Below the pieces are notes generated by a model, which saw only the letters and a program-made list of their open reading frames with translations, was not told where the DNA came from and did not search any database. A stretch of 64,000 nucleotides of DNA from Anaerobacillus alkalidiazotrophicus. GTDB taxonomy: Bacteria > Bacillota > Bacilli > Bacillales_H > Anaerobacillaceae. Position 1 is the stretch's first letter, and every line of letters starts with the position of its first letter. Location: assembly GCF_001866055.1 (NCBI RefSeq), contig NZ_MLQS01000001.1, positions 95,382 to 159,381 on the forward strand, read 5' to 3'. Shown here one piece after another: positions 36,379-47,791 of the stretch. Made by a program: the position numbers and the translations under genes.

Positions 36379-36396
36379 TTGTGAAACAGTGAACAA
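36379..36396 (-). promoter_or_regulatory. Rex-like operator upstream of the 75-residue gene
   Basis: TTGTGAA-ACAG-TGAACAA: left half perfect for Rex, right half 5 of 7. It lies about 50 bp upstream of the small gene that precedes adhE. Confidence 0.45.
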
Positions 36397-36399
36397 ACT

Positions 36400-36797
36400 T
36401 TGTCTGTTTTTAAAACGCTTCCATCGTTGATATTAAAAGGTTTTATTTTCTCACTAAAAATTTTTTGCTAGTTTTCACAAAATTCGCTTTTTTTTCACTT
36501 GATTTTTCATATGATTCTAGCAAGCTACCACATGGTTAATATTGCTTCTAAATACATAAGCACACAAACCAGCTTGAAATTATTTATGCTTCACAGAAAA
36601 CCTACATAATTGCCTTGCTTATTGATGTAAAAGAACCAATCTGTCCGTGAGTAAGGTTGTGAAGTAGTTGTGCGAAGAATAACCGTAGAAGCAAAGCACA
36701 ATGATCCATTTAGATATTTATTTTATGTAGTAATTGAAGTCCGTAGCTTGTCTAATAGTAAATTTAACCGTAGGTAATGGAACTATCTAGTAAAATT
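36400..36797. repeat. Gap with a degenerate family A repeat
   Basis: No gene. From about 36670 to 36797 the sequence follows the right part of repeat A with many changes: GTGCGAAGAATAACCGTAGA, then GTAATTGAAGTCCGTAGC and CTATCTAGTAAA. It appears to be an old copy. Confidence 0.45.
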
Positions 36798-36830
36798 AAA
36801 AACGCTAGATATTGAAATCCAGCGTTTTTT
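36798..36830 (-). terminator. Terminator of gerQ
   Basis: AACGCTAGAT/ATCCAGCGTT with one bulge, 6-nt loop, and T runs on both sides; 18 bp after the gerQ stop. Confidence 0.75.
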
Positions 36831-36847
36831 TGTGTTATCTAAATATA

Positions 36848-37270
36848 CTATCTAAACGGATAGTCGTATTCAATTTCTTCATCGAACTCCACATAATTCA
36901 AGTAAACCATAAGTAATAAATAACGCTGGCCTGTTTGAGGATCGCTTAATATTATATGATCTCTTCCGGCAGCTTCAATAATACCTTCAAACATTTGCTG
37001 TCTGTCTTCAGGTGCTCTACCGTCAAACGTCATATAAACTCTAGCAATTTTCCCTCGATTTAGGCGAAGAATATTTTCAATATAAGACATCTCTAATGGT
37101 AACATTCCTTCTACAGGAACTTGAGGTAATGTATGCATAGGAATTCGTCTAGTACTTTGACTTGTGCAACTTCCTGTAGGAGGATATTGATTTTGAGTTA
37201 CGTAAGGGGAAACAATTTGATTATTTGTTGGCAATTGATAACTATTATTTTGGTTTGGTTGATAATACAT
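36848..37270 (-). CDS. gerQ: Spore coat protein GerQ
   Basis: Coat protein needed for the function of CwlJ in germination and cross-linked by transglutaminase in B. subtilis. 140 residues: a Gln/Asn/Pro-rich N-terminal half (about 1-50), then the conserved GerQ domain (SYIENILRLNRGKIARVYMT, GIIEAAGRDHIILSDPQTG, RYLLLMVYLNYVEFDE). Follows cwlJ by 21 bp, in the same operon as in other Bacillus. Confidence 0.92.
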   Translation of the reverse strand: MYYQPNQNNSYQLPTNNQIVSPYVTQNQYPPTGSCTSQSTRRIPMHTLPQVPVEGMLPLEMSYIENILRLNRGKIARVYMTFDGRAPEDRQQMFEGIIEAAGRDHIILSDPQTGQRYLLLMVYLNYVEFDEEIEYDYPFR

Positions 37271-37291
37271 AAGAACATCTCCAATCTTAAT

Positions 37292-37723
37292 TTAGAATAC
37301 GGAATAAACTTCTGGACATTCACTAGCTAGAGGTGTATAAAAACAATGTTCTTTATACCTTCCAGAGTTCCATTGTCCCCACCATTGCGCAGGACATGGT
37401 CCATCTGGTCTAAAGAACCATAATGAGAATTCAGCTGGATGATGACGTTCCCCTTTAATTAACCTATCTACTAAACGCAATTCATGTTCTCGCGCTGGTT
37501 GATAAAAGTAACCATGAAGGACCGCCTCAAATCCTCCTGGTGATTGAAATGTCATTTCCGGTACTGTTCTAATATGAACAAAATCAAGACATGTTGAACG
37601 AACACGATTAACCATAACATTACCCGCTTTAAGCATCCCTAAATCGCCTTCACCTTCAGCCTCGGCTCGTATTAGCCTTGCCAACATTTCGCGATCTTTT
37701 TGATTTACTTTAATGACTGCCAT
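37292..37723 (-). CDS. cwlJ: Spore cortex-lytic enzyme CwlJ
   Basis: 143 residues with the SleB/CwlJ hydrolase domain: ARLIRAEAEGEGDLGMLKAG (catalytic Glu in AEAEGE), VMVNRV, QSPGGFEAV. No signal peptide, as in other CwlJ, which is placed in the coat with GerQ. Degrades cortex peptidoglycan during germination. GGGGTG upstream. First gene of the cwlJ-gerQ operon and presumably made in the mother cell. Confidence 0.93.
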   Translation of the reverse strand: MAVIKVNQKDREMLARLIRAEAEGEGDLGMLKAGNVMVNRVRSTCLDFVHIRTVPEMTFQSPGGFEAVLHGYFYQPAREHELRLVDRLIKGERHHPAEFSLWFFRPDGPCPAQWWGQWNSGRYKEHCFYTPLASECPEVYSVF

Positions 37724-37862
37724 CTATTCACCCCACTTATCAAGTTCATATATAAAATATAGGGTTTTATCTAATTTTGTGCTTATTTTTTTGAAAAATG
37801 GGCTAAATCAAAGAAAAGCTACCTCTTTATGGATTTAACCGATTGAAGTAGCTTTGTTAGCT

Positions 37863-38078
37863 ATAAAGCTGAGCTTCAATCAGTGGGGGTTTTCCTTCAT
37901 CCCCCACTGATTGTTAGTTCAACTTATACCACGGGCATAAGAATAACTAATCATCAGCTTCACTGATGAAAGTTATTCTATATCGAACCTTTAGGGGCAG
38001 TTTATCCCCCACCTAAACTTCTCGATTTTCTTAAGTTTTGAGGTGGGGGTCTTACTTGTCCCTTAAGAGTGGGATAAA
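37863..38078 (+). repeat. Repeat family B, long copy B2
   Basis: 216 bp, ATAAAGCTGAG...GTGGGATAAA. Hairpin 1: CAATCAGTGGGGG/CCCCCACTGATTG. Hairpin 2, absent from B3: AGAATAACT...AGTTATTCT. Hairpin 3: CCCCCACC...GGTGGGGG. It also has TTTAGGGGCAGTTTATCCC near the middle and a complementary CCCTTAAGAGTGGGATAAA end. Located upstream of cwlJ. Confidence 0.85.
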
Positions 38079-38245
38079 GTTTTATTCCTGTATTCAATAG
38101 ACCATTATTATGACTTCGTTGCACACATCCCAATAAAATTTAAAGTAAATCAATACAAGTTTCTCTTGATCTTTAGGCAGTTGTACCGCACCTAAAACTT
38201 ATCTAGTATGAGGCAGGGCCCATAAAAAAACTTGACTACCTTTCA

Positions 38246-38683
38246 CTACATTTGCAATAACTCTTTTTGGAACAAGGGTAAGTAGTTAGCTTCATAAACA
38301 TCGTCAGGAAAAATAATAGGGTCATTCTCGTTATCTACTATAGTCTCTTCGATTGTATTAACTACTGCATAAATATAGTATTCATATAAAAATTCATAGC
38401 TAAACACTTCCTCAGGAATATAATTATCAGCACAAACTTGTGGATTGCAATAATTCAAGTACGTCCTACAAGGTATTGGACGTTCGTCATAGCTTTTACA
38501 TGTATTTGTTTTTTTACCCAAGAATGGACATGGGACTTTCTTAGTTTTGATCTGTTTGAAAATCAATACTAGAGACGGCTTCCAATTCTTTACTTTGATA
38601 ATAGTTTTCTAGATGGCGATGAGGTCATGTCTTTCCTTTTCTGGCAGTTGCTCTATATGTTGCAGGATAAGCTTAGCTTCCAT
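38246..38683 (-). pseudogene. YkgJ-type cysteine-cluster protein, disrupted
   Basis: The frame begins MEAKLILQHIEQLPEKERHD, hits TAG after LIAI, then continues in the same frame with KVPCPFLGKKTNTC, RPIPCRTYLNYCNPQVC. The CPFL...C...RPxxCRTY pattern is the C-terminal half of YkgJ-type zinc/iron-chelating proteins, but the usual N-terminal Cys cluster is missing. A shorter protein from TTG at 38566 is possible. Probably decaying. Confidence 0.5.
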
Positions 38684-39159
38684 CTTTGGAACAATAATGG
38701 AAAATAACAACTATTTACTTTCCAGTTATCGGACAGGCACCGCACCTCTTTTTTTTCATAATATATATGAGGAGGAGACACCCACATGCCATTTGAATTA
38801 TATAGGGAGGTTATTATATTAAAGGGTAGCTCATATATCCTTCATTTATAGCCTCCTGAATGCTCTATGTACCAGAATAAGAGTAGATCGACTTTCCCTT
38901 TTCGCAGTTCATAGGAAGTATTTACAATTTAAGACAAGCCCATCCTGTTACAAGATTTTATTTAGAAACATTTAAATTGAGTAAATATATCCGGTTTAAA
39001 TGAATCATTTTTTTATACAATTTAGAGAACTAACGTTACGTTCTCTCATTAGTATCAGAAATGATAAAGAGAATGAAACTCTTTTATTTTTATGGAACGA
39101 GATGTAAGACTTTTTCAATAAGCTTCAGTTTAATTAGGATACGCGCTAATGATTGCCAA
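38684..39159. other. Gap, no gene seen
   Basis: A/T-rich. A palindrome AGAGAAC-TAACGTTAC-GTTCTCT lies at 39024-39046. The 69-codon plus frame at 38613 is antisense to the YkgJ remnant and has no ribosome binding site. Confidence 0.35.
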
Positions 39160-39188
39160 AAGGGACCTAACCTCAGTTAGATCCCTAC
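39160..39188 (-). terminator. Terminator of yfmR
   Basis: AGGGATCTAAC/GTTAGGTCCCT (G-U allowed) with a TGAG loop and T run on the minus strand. Confidence 0.75.
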
Positions 39189-39199
39189 CCTACAAAATA

Positions 39200-41089
39200 T
39201 CAACTATTCTCAATCTCTTCAACTAACAATGACAGCTCTTCCCACCGTTCCATCGCTAATTCTAGTTCAACTTCTACGTCTTTTTGTTTTGCAAACAATT
39301 CATTAATACGTCCAATGTCACTGCCTGCTTCAACAATTTCCGCTTCTAAATTTGATTTCTTTTCTTCTAAAGCAGCAATGCGGTCTTCGATAGTATCCCA
39401 ATCTTGTTGGTCTTTATAGGATAACTTTTTCTTTCGTTCTTTCCGTGGTTGCTCCTGTTTTGTCACCTGTTGAACTGCTGAAACCATTTCTTGTCGTTCT
39501 TTTTCCTTCTCCATGTATTCAGAATAACTTCCTTGAAAACGACTTATAGTCCCATTATTAAATACGAGCAAACGATCCACTACTCTATCTAAGAAATAGC
39601 GATCATGTGAAACCGTAATTACTACTCCAGGGAACCCTTCTAAATAGTCTTCCAAAATACTTAATGTTTGAATATCTAGGTCATTTGTAGGTTCATCTAG
39701 AAACAATACGTTAGGCTCAGTCATTAATATTTTTAACAAATAAAGACGACGGCGCTCTCCGCCTGATAAACGACGAATATACGTCCATTGCATCGCTCTT
39801 GAAAATAAAAATCGTTCAAGCATTTGCTCTGCTGTAATAGTTTGACCATTTGAAGTATGAACAACCTCAGCAATTTCTTTAATGTATTCAACAACACGTA
39901 AATCACCATTCATCTCTTCGTCACCTTGAGTATAGTAACCAATCTTTACTGTTTCTCCTACTTCAAGCGTCCCACTATCAGGCTCCAAACGTCCAGCAAG
40001 AATATTTAATAACGTCGATTTACCACTCCCATTTGGACCAATGATACCGAGCCTCTCTCCAGGTACAACTAAATAACTAAAATCATTAATAAGATTCGAA
40101 CTCCCAAATGCTTTAGCTATTCTCTCGACTTCAATAACTTTGTCTCCAAGACGCTTCGAACCAATTGAAAATTCAACATTTTGTTTAGCCACAGGTCCTT
40201 TTTGTTCCTTCAGTTCTTCGACTCGATGAATTCTTGCTTTTTGCTTTGTTGTTCGAGCCTTTGCACCACGGCGTAGCCATGCCAATTCTCTCCGTAACGT
40301 ATTTTGGCGTTTTTCTTCATTTTGTTCCTCAATAATTTCTCGTTCAGCTTTCTTTTCTAAAAAGACCTCATAGTTTCCTTCGTACGTATATAATTTCCCA
40401 AGATCTAATTCAAAAATTTGATTCGTGACTCGGTTTAAAAAATAACGGTCATGGGTAACTAACAGCATTGCACCCTTATACTGAGATAAAAAAACTTCCA
40501 ACCATTCAATCGTTTCATTATCTAAGTGGTTTGTCGGTTCGTCTAATATTAGGAGATCAGCCTTTTGTATAAGTGCTTTTGCGATCGCAACACGTTTTTT
40601 TTGACCACCCGATAAAAGTGCAACGGATTTAGAAAAGTCGGTAATCCCTAGTCTAGTTAAAACCGTCTTTGCAACGGTATTTGCCTCCCAAGCTTCTAAT
40701 TCATCCATCTTTTGTTGCTTTTGTAAAAGTCGCATTTGCAACTTTTCACTCTCTGGTTCTTTTTCTAACTCGGCAATAGCTGCCTCATATTCCCGCATCG
40801 CAACCATAATTGCTGAATCTCCAAAATAAATTTGTTCCAATACAGTTAGCGAATGATCTAATTCTGGTTGTTGCGGTAAATATTCGATATGAAATTGATT
40901 AGCATGTGTGATCTTACCTTTGTCGTATGACTCAATTCCAGCTAATATCTTTAATAGGGTTGATTTCCCTGTTCCGTTTACTCCTATAAGACCAATTCGA
41001 TCTCTTGATGAAATTGTAAAAGAAAGATCATCAAACAACGTTTTATCTCCATATGTTTTATGTAAATTCTCTACTGAAAGAATACTCAT
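39200..41089 (-). CDS. yfmR: ABC-F ribosome-associated ATPase YfmR (Uup family)
   Basis: 629 residues with two ATPase domains and no membrane part. Domain 1 (about 1-250): GVNGTGKSTLL, LSGGQKKRVAIAKAL, LLILDEPTNHLD. An ABC-F linker follows (about 250-315, LRRELAWLRRGAKARTTKQ). Domain 2 (about 316-530): GPNGSGKSTLL, LSGGERRRLYLLKIL, VLFLDEPTNDLD. A C-terminal coiled coil (about 560-629) is typical of Uup/YfmR, which binds ribosomes and helps resolve stalls. AAGGA site before ATG. Confidence 0.9.
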   Translation of the reverse strand: MSILSVENLHKTYGDKTLFDDLSFTISSRDRIGLIGVNGTGKSTLLKILAGIESYDKGKITHANQFHIEYLPQQPELDHSLTVLEQIYFGDSAIMVAMREYEAAIAELEKEPESEKLQMRLLQKQQKMDELEAWEANTVAKTVLTRLGITDFSKSVALLSGGQKKRVAIAKALIQKADLLILDEPTNHLDNETIEWLEVFLSQYKGAMLLVTHDRYFLNRVTNQIFELDLGKLYTYEGNYEVFLEKKAEREIIEEQNEEKRQNTLRRELAWLRRGAKARTTKQKARIHRVEELKEQKGPVAKQNVEFSIGSKRLGDKVIEVERIAKAFGSSNLINDFSYLVVPGERLGIIGPNGSGKSTLLNILAGRLEPDSGTLEVGETVKIGYYTQGDEEMNGDLRVVEYIKEIAEVVHTSNGQTITAEQMLERFLFSRAMQWTYIRRLSGGERRRLYLLKILMTEPNVLFLDEPTNDLDIQTLSILEDYLEGFPGVVITVSHDRYFLDRVVDRLLVFNNGTISRFQGSYSEYMEKEKERQEMVSAVQQVTKQEQPRKERKKKLSYKDQQDWDTIEDRIAALEEKKSNLEAEIVEAGSDIGRINELFAKQKDVEVELELAMERWEELSLLVEEIENS

Positions 41090-41243
41090 GAAACCATCCT
41101 TATCTATTCCGTATATTAATCTAAATACAATAGTTCTATTATAGCAAATCTACATTATAAATGATGAGTAAGCAAAAGTATTTTAAAGAAAAAAGGTACA
41201 TTAACTTATTTTATGAATAAAAATAGGTTAAGGAGGTGATTTA

Positions 41244-41564
41244 ATGGTGGAAAAAGATGAGCGTACGTTAGCCATGCTGATTTACCTTATTAGCTTTTTC
41301 ACAGCATTTATTGGCCCACTCCTCATTTGGTTATTAAAAAAAGACGAGTCACAATTTATCGATCACCACGGTAGAGAGTACTTTAATTTCTTAATTTCGT
41401 TTACGGTTTACTCAATTGTTAGTGCGATATTAATCATTATCGTTATTGGTGCTTTTCTTCTAGCCATTGTCGCAATTGGTGCATTTATATTGACTATTGT
41501 AGCTGCAATTAAGGCATATGAAGGGGATTACTATCGTTTTCCATTTATCTTCAGAATATTATAA
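41244..41564 (+). CDS. DUF4870 membrane protein
   Basis: 106 residues with three membrane helices: LAMLIYLISFFTAFIGPLLIW, an FNFLISFTVYSIVSAILIIIV segment and a third running to about residue 90. The D-H-x-x-EYFNF motif (HHGREYFNF) is the DUF4870 hallmark. Function unknown. AGGAGGTG before ATG. Divergent from yfmR. Confidence 0.85.
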   Translation: MVEKDERTLAMLIYLISFFTAFIGPLLIWLLKKDESQFIDHHGREYFNFLISFTVYSIVSAILIIIVIGAFLLAIVAIGAFILTIVAAIKAYEGDYYRFPFIFRIL

Positions 41565-41627
41565 GGGTTACATTACTAGGCTAATTAGAACCTTTCGTTT
41601 ACTTTTCTAATTACTAACCGGTGGAAA

Positions 41628-41672
41628 AAGCAAAAAAGCACAGTAATTACTACTGCTGCTTTTTTGCTTTTA
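41628..41672 (+). terminator. Terminator of the DUF4870 gene
   Basis: AAAGCAAAAAAGCACAGTA pairs with ACTGCTGCTTTTTTGCTTT (few mismatches), ending in T runs. Confidence 0.7.
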
Positions 41673-41758
41673 TATTTTTAGTTTTCGTTAAGGTACTTAT
41701 CCTACTCTTAAGGTAAAAAAAGTTCCATCTCAAAATTATAGAGAAACATTAAGAATAT

Positions 41759-43733
<1,975 letters not shown>

Positions 43734-43951
43734 TTAAATTTGTGACTGAAGATACACCAACTATAAAGGAAATGATTTTTCTATAAGTAGACTTAGCTAT
43801 ACACCAAGTTATTATTGGTAAAAGCCTTAGCTACCTAAACTATTATCCTACAAATTTTATACTTTTTAATAGAGTGAAATTCATAATCTAAATTAACCTA
43901 TTCAGCTAGATACGATATCGTGGCGTAATATCTATAAAGTATAAAATAAAA

Positions 43952-43980
43952 AAATCGGGCTCTGAATACAGAACCCGATT
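43952..43980 (-). terminator. Riboswitch-controlled terminator before thiC
   Basis: AATCGGGTTCTG/CAGAGCCCGATT on the minus strand with a 5-nt loop and a long T run, between the TPP aptamer and thiC. The usual attenuator position. Confidence 0.85.
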
Positions 43981-44045
43981 GGATGTAAGAAAAATCAAAG
44001 AAAGCGACAAAAGATATACGTATTCCCGTCAACCTTCTTGTTTTT

Positions 44046-44160
44046 ACTACTTCCCTCCGCTGGTATCATCCAGATCAGGTTCCAAGGGTCAAAGAATTTA
44101 ACGCATTCTTTTCTCAATCCAAGCATTATGGACTCCCCTAGTAGACTTTTCACTATTATC
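44046..44160 (-). promoter_or_regulatory. TPP riboswitch aptamer
   Basis: The minus strand carries GGGGAGTCC, then GGATTGAGA (CTGAGA box with C to T), then GACCCTTGGAACCTGATC and GGATGATACCAGCGGAGGGA, the conserved THI-box elements in order. Binds thiamine pyrophosphate and ends transcription before thiC. The C-to-T change in the CTGAGA box is noted as unusual. Confidence 0.9.
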
Positions 44161-44264
44161 ATAACGTAATTCTTATAAAATTAATACCAAAACTTACAAA
44201 ATCCCTAAAAAAAATTTTATTTTTTAAAAAAATTCAATCTATTGAACGAATTCCATAATTTTTT

Positions 44265-44334
44265 ACTCCCCACACGAATCTATATCTAGTTACAAACGTA
44301 CCAAATTAACTAGATATAGTATTCGGCAGGGAGT
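44265..44334. repeat. Long palindrome, family C copy 1
   Basis: Perfect 13-bp arms CTATATCTAGTTA (44280-44292) and TAACTAGATATAG (44307-44319), extended outward by ACTCCC/GGGAGT and ending in seven T on the plus strand. A related palindrome is at 62061-62110. Sits just past the cidB-like stop. The T run is on the wrong strand for a cidB terminator. Confidence 0.55.
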
Positions 44335-44341
44335 TTTTTTA

Positions 44342-45037
44342 TTATATAAAGAATGGAATGATTATCGGAACAACGACAGATGTAAAAATAGCCGCTAACC
44401 CCATAGCTACTCCAGCTACGGCACCTTGTAATTCTCCTTCTACTGCAGCTTGTGCAGTCCCTTGACCATGGGAAATTGTTCCAAGTGATAACCCCCTTGA
44501 AAGTGGGTGGTCAATTTTTGTTACACTCATTAACCACGGACCTATCATCGTTCCGAGTACACCAGTAGCAACCACAAATGCCGCTGTTAATGCAGGGTCA
44601 CCCCCAATAATCGTTGAAATTTCCACCGCCACTGGCACTGTTACTGATTTTACACTTAATGAAGCTACCAACTCGCTAGAAAGCGTAAAAAGCTTCGCTA
44701 AAAGTACAGCTGCTAAAATCGTTGACAGTGTACCTAAAATCATACCTACTAAAGCAGGTCCACTATGTTTCTTAATAATTTCACGATTTTTGTATAAAGG
44801 GACGGCAAGGGCAACTGTTGCAGGCCCTAATAAAAAAGTCATGATATCTTTTGCTAATGTATAATCCTCAAATGTTAATTCAAAGGAAAGTAACACTACA
44901 ATAATAACTGTCGTACTAAAAAAAACAGGAGTTGTAAAAGGAGATGGATACCTTTTTCCGACTTTTCTAGAAAGGAGATAAGCACCTACTGTAATTGCAA
45001 TACTAAATAGGGTGACGCTCATGTTCAACATTTCCAC
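44342..45037 (-). CDS. CidB/LrgB family membrane protein
   Basis: 231 residues with about seven membrane segments. LrgB-family motifs: GTISHGQGTAQAAVEGE and SVKSVTVPVAVEIS (KSVTxPVA). These proteins work with CidA/LrgA, now mostly regarded as metabolite (pyruvate/acetate) or 3-hydroxypropionate export systems tied to overflow metabolism and lysis. Overlaps the cidA-like gene by 35 bases. A GTG (45037) or ATG (45031) may be the start. Closest B. subtilis relative by type is YwbG/YxaC. Confidence 0.88.
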   Translation of the reverse strand: MEMLNMSVTLFSIAITVGAYLLSRKVGKRYPSPFTTPVFFSTTVIIVVLLSFELTFEDYTLAKDIMTFLLGPATVALAVPLYKNREIIKKHSGPALVGMILGTLSTILAAVLLAKLFTLSSELVASLSVKSVTVPVAVEISTIIGGDPALTAAFVVATGVLGTMIGPWLMSVTKIDHPLSRGLSLGTISHGQGTAQAAVEGELQGAVAGVAMGLAAIFTSVVVPIIIPFFI

Positions 45038-45395
45038 CTTCCTTCTTCTTTGCTAGTGTCTGAGATATCATCCCTGTAACATAAATACCAATAGCAGCAC
45101 TACCAATTACAATGCTAGCAAGAGTAATACCATGTTGTATAAATAGACTACCAAAACTCATCAATCCAACTGCAATCGGTATAAAAAAGAATGCTAAATG
45201 CTTAATTAATAAAGATGAAGCCTCCTCTACCCATTTTAATGAAACAACACCAGTCAATAAAAGAATAAATAACAATACCATCCCTAATACATTTCCAGGT
45301 ATAGGCAAATTGAATGTATTCACTAGAAAATACCCTAACTCATTTAAGAGCCAAAGAAAAAATAACTGAACGACGACTATGAGTGCTTTTTTCAT
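45003..45395 (-). CDS. CidA/LrgA family holin-like protein
   Basis: 130 residues with four membrane helices, as in LrgA/CidA: LVVVQLFFLWLLNELGYFLV-like start, LPIPGNVLGMVLLFILL (the PGxxxGM motif), SLLIKHLAFFFIPIAVGLM and a final helix. Pairs with the CidB-like gene. AGGAG site eight bases before ATG. Confidence 0.88.
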   Translation of the reverse strand: MKKALIVVVQLFFLWLLNELGYFLVNTFNLPIPGNVLGMVLLFILLLTGVVSLKWVEEASSLLIKHLAFFFIPIAVGLMSFGSLFIQHGITLASIVIGSAAIGIYVTGMISQTLAKKKEGGNVEHERHPI

Positions 45396-45680
45396 GCAAC
45401 AAAACTCCTCTAATAACGTTTAATTAAATTATTTTAACATATTTTATAAACGTAAAATAACTTGGTTTTTCTAAATATTAAACAAGTACCTTAGTTTTTT
45501 TGTAAAATCATCTAGAAAATTTCTAGTAAAAAAAAAGAGACTAACTAAAATAGTCTCTAAACTTAGTGAAATTTCTGATTTTTTACAGTATATGTCTTAT
45601 TTGATTCCAAATTTAGCTAAGAGTACTCTTTTAAAATGTTTATTAGATTAGAAAAGTACGTGTCGAAAGTATTCATTCCG
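45396..45680. other. Gap, no gene seen
   Basis: Promoter region of cidAB and end of the transporter gene. A/T-rich with an A run at 45527-45540; no clear hairpin or motif. Confidence 0.3.
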
Positions 45681-47279
45681 CTACAAAATCAACACTAATA
45701 GTTGTGAAGCTATCGAGATAAAAATTAAAGCAATTGGATAAGCCGCAGCATAAGCAATCGCAGGATCCTCTGTATCTATCAAATTGTTACAGGCTCCTAA
45801 TCCTGGTGTGCTCGTCATTCCACCACAAATTGCCCCTAATGAATGGATAATACTTAAATGAAATAGTTTTTTAGCAATAATAAATGCTGTAATTAACGGA
45901 ACAATCGTAATAATTGCACCACCAATAATTAATACAAATCCTTCTTTTTCAATGACTTCTACTAAACCTTGACCAGCAGTTGTACCCGCTCCTGCTAAAA
46001 ATAACACAAGACCAATATCCCTAATAACTCGATTAGAAGGTTGATAAAATCTCGCTTTTATTGGACCTAATTTTCCAAAATGTCCAATAATAATAGCAAC
46101 TAATAATGGACCTCCTGCAACTCCTAATGTCATAGTCCCTAGCCAGGGCAAGTGAATAGGAATCATTCCTACAAGAATACCGATTAATAAAATGATACTT
46201 ATTGAGAAAATATGCACATTTACTTCTTGATGTTGCTTTGCCCCAAACAATTCCTGTACTGCTTTAATTCTTTCTGGACTACAAACAACAGATAGCACAT
46301 CCCCACGTTCAAAGCGCCACTTTGAACTAGGATTAAATTCATATCCACCTCTTTCTAATCTAGTAACAGTAACACTATATTTTTCTCGTAATTTTATTTC
46401 TCGTAGATTTTTCCCAATCATTTCTTGGCAATCAACAACGACACGATGCATCTTTAAGTTATCTCTAAAATTAACATTAGATGTTACTTCTGAACCAACA
46501 GCCACCTCTAATTTAGATAAGTCCTCAGGGTAACCAACAGCAATTATTTCATCCCCCTTTAATAGAACTGTATCATTTCTTCCAAGAAAATTACGATCTC
46601 CCCTAATTACACGACTAATTACCGCATTACTCTTAATCATTGATTGTAGTTCTTTTAACGTCTTTTTATGGATATTATTTTTTTCTATAGCTATAGCCAT
46701 TTTTTTGAGAGAACTTTTATGTTTAACAGGACTGAGAGTTTTGTTTAAATCTCTGCGTAAATCAACTTTTAAAACTTTCGGAAACAGTTGAACGAATAGG
46801 ACAACAGCAATTACTCCAAAAGGATAAGCAATTCCGTAACCTACTGACACAATCGGGTCATTGGTCGCCTCTAGAGCCGCAGCTAATCCAGGAGTACTTG
46901 TCAATGCACCCGTCATCAAACCAATTGTCAACGGTGCCGAAAGATTAAAAAACTTCCCTACTAAAATGGTCGTTAAACATGCTATAACAATAATTAAAAA
47001 TCCTAAAATTCCAAATACTAACCCACTACTTTTCATCATCCGAAAAAATCTTGGTCCGGCTTGCAGCCCTACTGCAACTATAAATAAACTTAATCCTAGA
47101 TTTTGGACGACAGCAGGGATTTGATATCCATAATGTCCTAACACCATACCAAAAAGCAAAACTCCTGAAGCTCCCAAATTTATCCCCTTATACTCTACTT
47201 GCCCAATAAATGAGCCTATAAATAAAACGAAAAAGATAAGTATTAAAGGTTCTGATAACAATGATGATATGCCAAACAT
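45681..47279 (-). CDS. AAE-type transporter (aspartate:alanine exchanger family, YbjL-like)
   Basis: 532 residues: two membrane halves of about five helices each (about 5-170 and 355-532), each with the repeated TSTPGLA/TSTPGLG motif, around a cytoplasmic region with two TrkA_C domains (about 205-345; ISRVIRGDRNFLGRNDTVLL and VTVTRLERGGYEFNPSSKWR). Family members exchange or export amino or dicarboxylic acids; the substrate here is unknown. TrkA_C domains suggest regulation by a small ligand. GGAGGG before ATG. Confidence 0.87.
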   Translation of the reverse strand: MFGISSLLSEPLILIFFVLFIGSFIGQVEYKGINLGASGVLLFGMVLGHYGYQIPAVVQNLGLSLFIVAVGLQAGPRFFRMMKSSGLVFGILGFLIIVIACLTTILVGKFFNLSAPLTIGLMTGALTSTPGLAAALEATNDPIVSVGYGIAYPFGVIAVVLFVQLFPKVLKVDLRRDLNKTLSPVKHKSSLKKMAIAIEKNNIHKKTLKELQSMIKSNAVISRVIRGDRNFLGRNDTVLLKGDEIIAVGYPEDLSKLEVAVGSEVTSNVNFRDNLKMHRVVVDCQEMIGKNLREIKLREKYSVTVTRLERGGYEFNPSSKWRFERGDVLSVVCSPERIKAVQELFGAKQHQEVNVHIFSISIILLIGILVGMIPIHLPWLGTMTLGVAGGPLLVAIIIGHFGKLGPIKARFYQPSNRVIRDIGLVLFLAGAGTTAGQGLVEVIEKEGFVLIIGGAIITIVPLITAFIIAKKLFHLSIIHSLGAICGGMTSTPGLGACNNLIDTEDPAIAYAAAYPIALIFISIASQLLVLIL

Positions 47280-47509
47280 TTTATAACCCTCCAGGTTTAA
47301 AATTAAATTTGATTATACCGGTGATTAATTATAGCAGACCTAACAGATGTTATTTCTATTTTTTTTTACAACTTAAGTACTTTTCCTTAATGTAAAGGTT
47401 TACTTTTCAAAATTGTAAAAATTATTAGTAACCCCCCTCCAACATCTGGTTATATCTGTAAAATATTAGGGATCATAATTAATAGAAAAGTAGAAAGGGT
47501 GTTTTTAAT

Positions 47510-47668
47510 ATGGATCACTTTGATAGGTTAAGTAAAGCTGTTATGAAGGAAAAAATACACGAAAAGTTTCTAACCGGAAAAATGGCAACTGAGGAAATGG
47601 AAAAAAAAATTCGTAGTATTGGTGAAAGAATAAAAAACAGTAATAAACGACGAAAAAACAATTTGTAA
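47510..47668 (+). CDS. Small basic protein, 52 aa
   Basis: MDHFDRLSKAVMKEKIHEKF, LTGKMATEEMEKKIRSIGER and a Lys/Arg/Asn tail. AGAAAGGG precedes the ATG. One or two amphipathic helices, strongly basic end. It resembles other small Bacillus helical proteins but no family was recognised. Confidence 0.55.
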   Translation: MDHFDRLSKAVMKEKIHEKFLTGKMATEEMEKKIRSIGERIKNSNKRRKNNL

Positions 47669-47791
47669 CTAAGTAAGAGACTTAGACGACATCTTTTGTG
47701 GACTTAAGCCTTTACATGATGGAAAGAAATAAGATACCTTTATAGTGGGATGAATTCTACATACCTATCATTCCGAAGAAGGAGAAATTTT

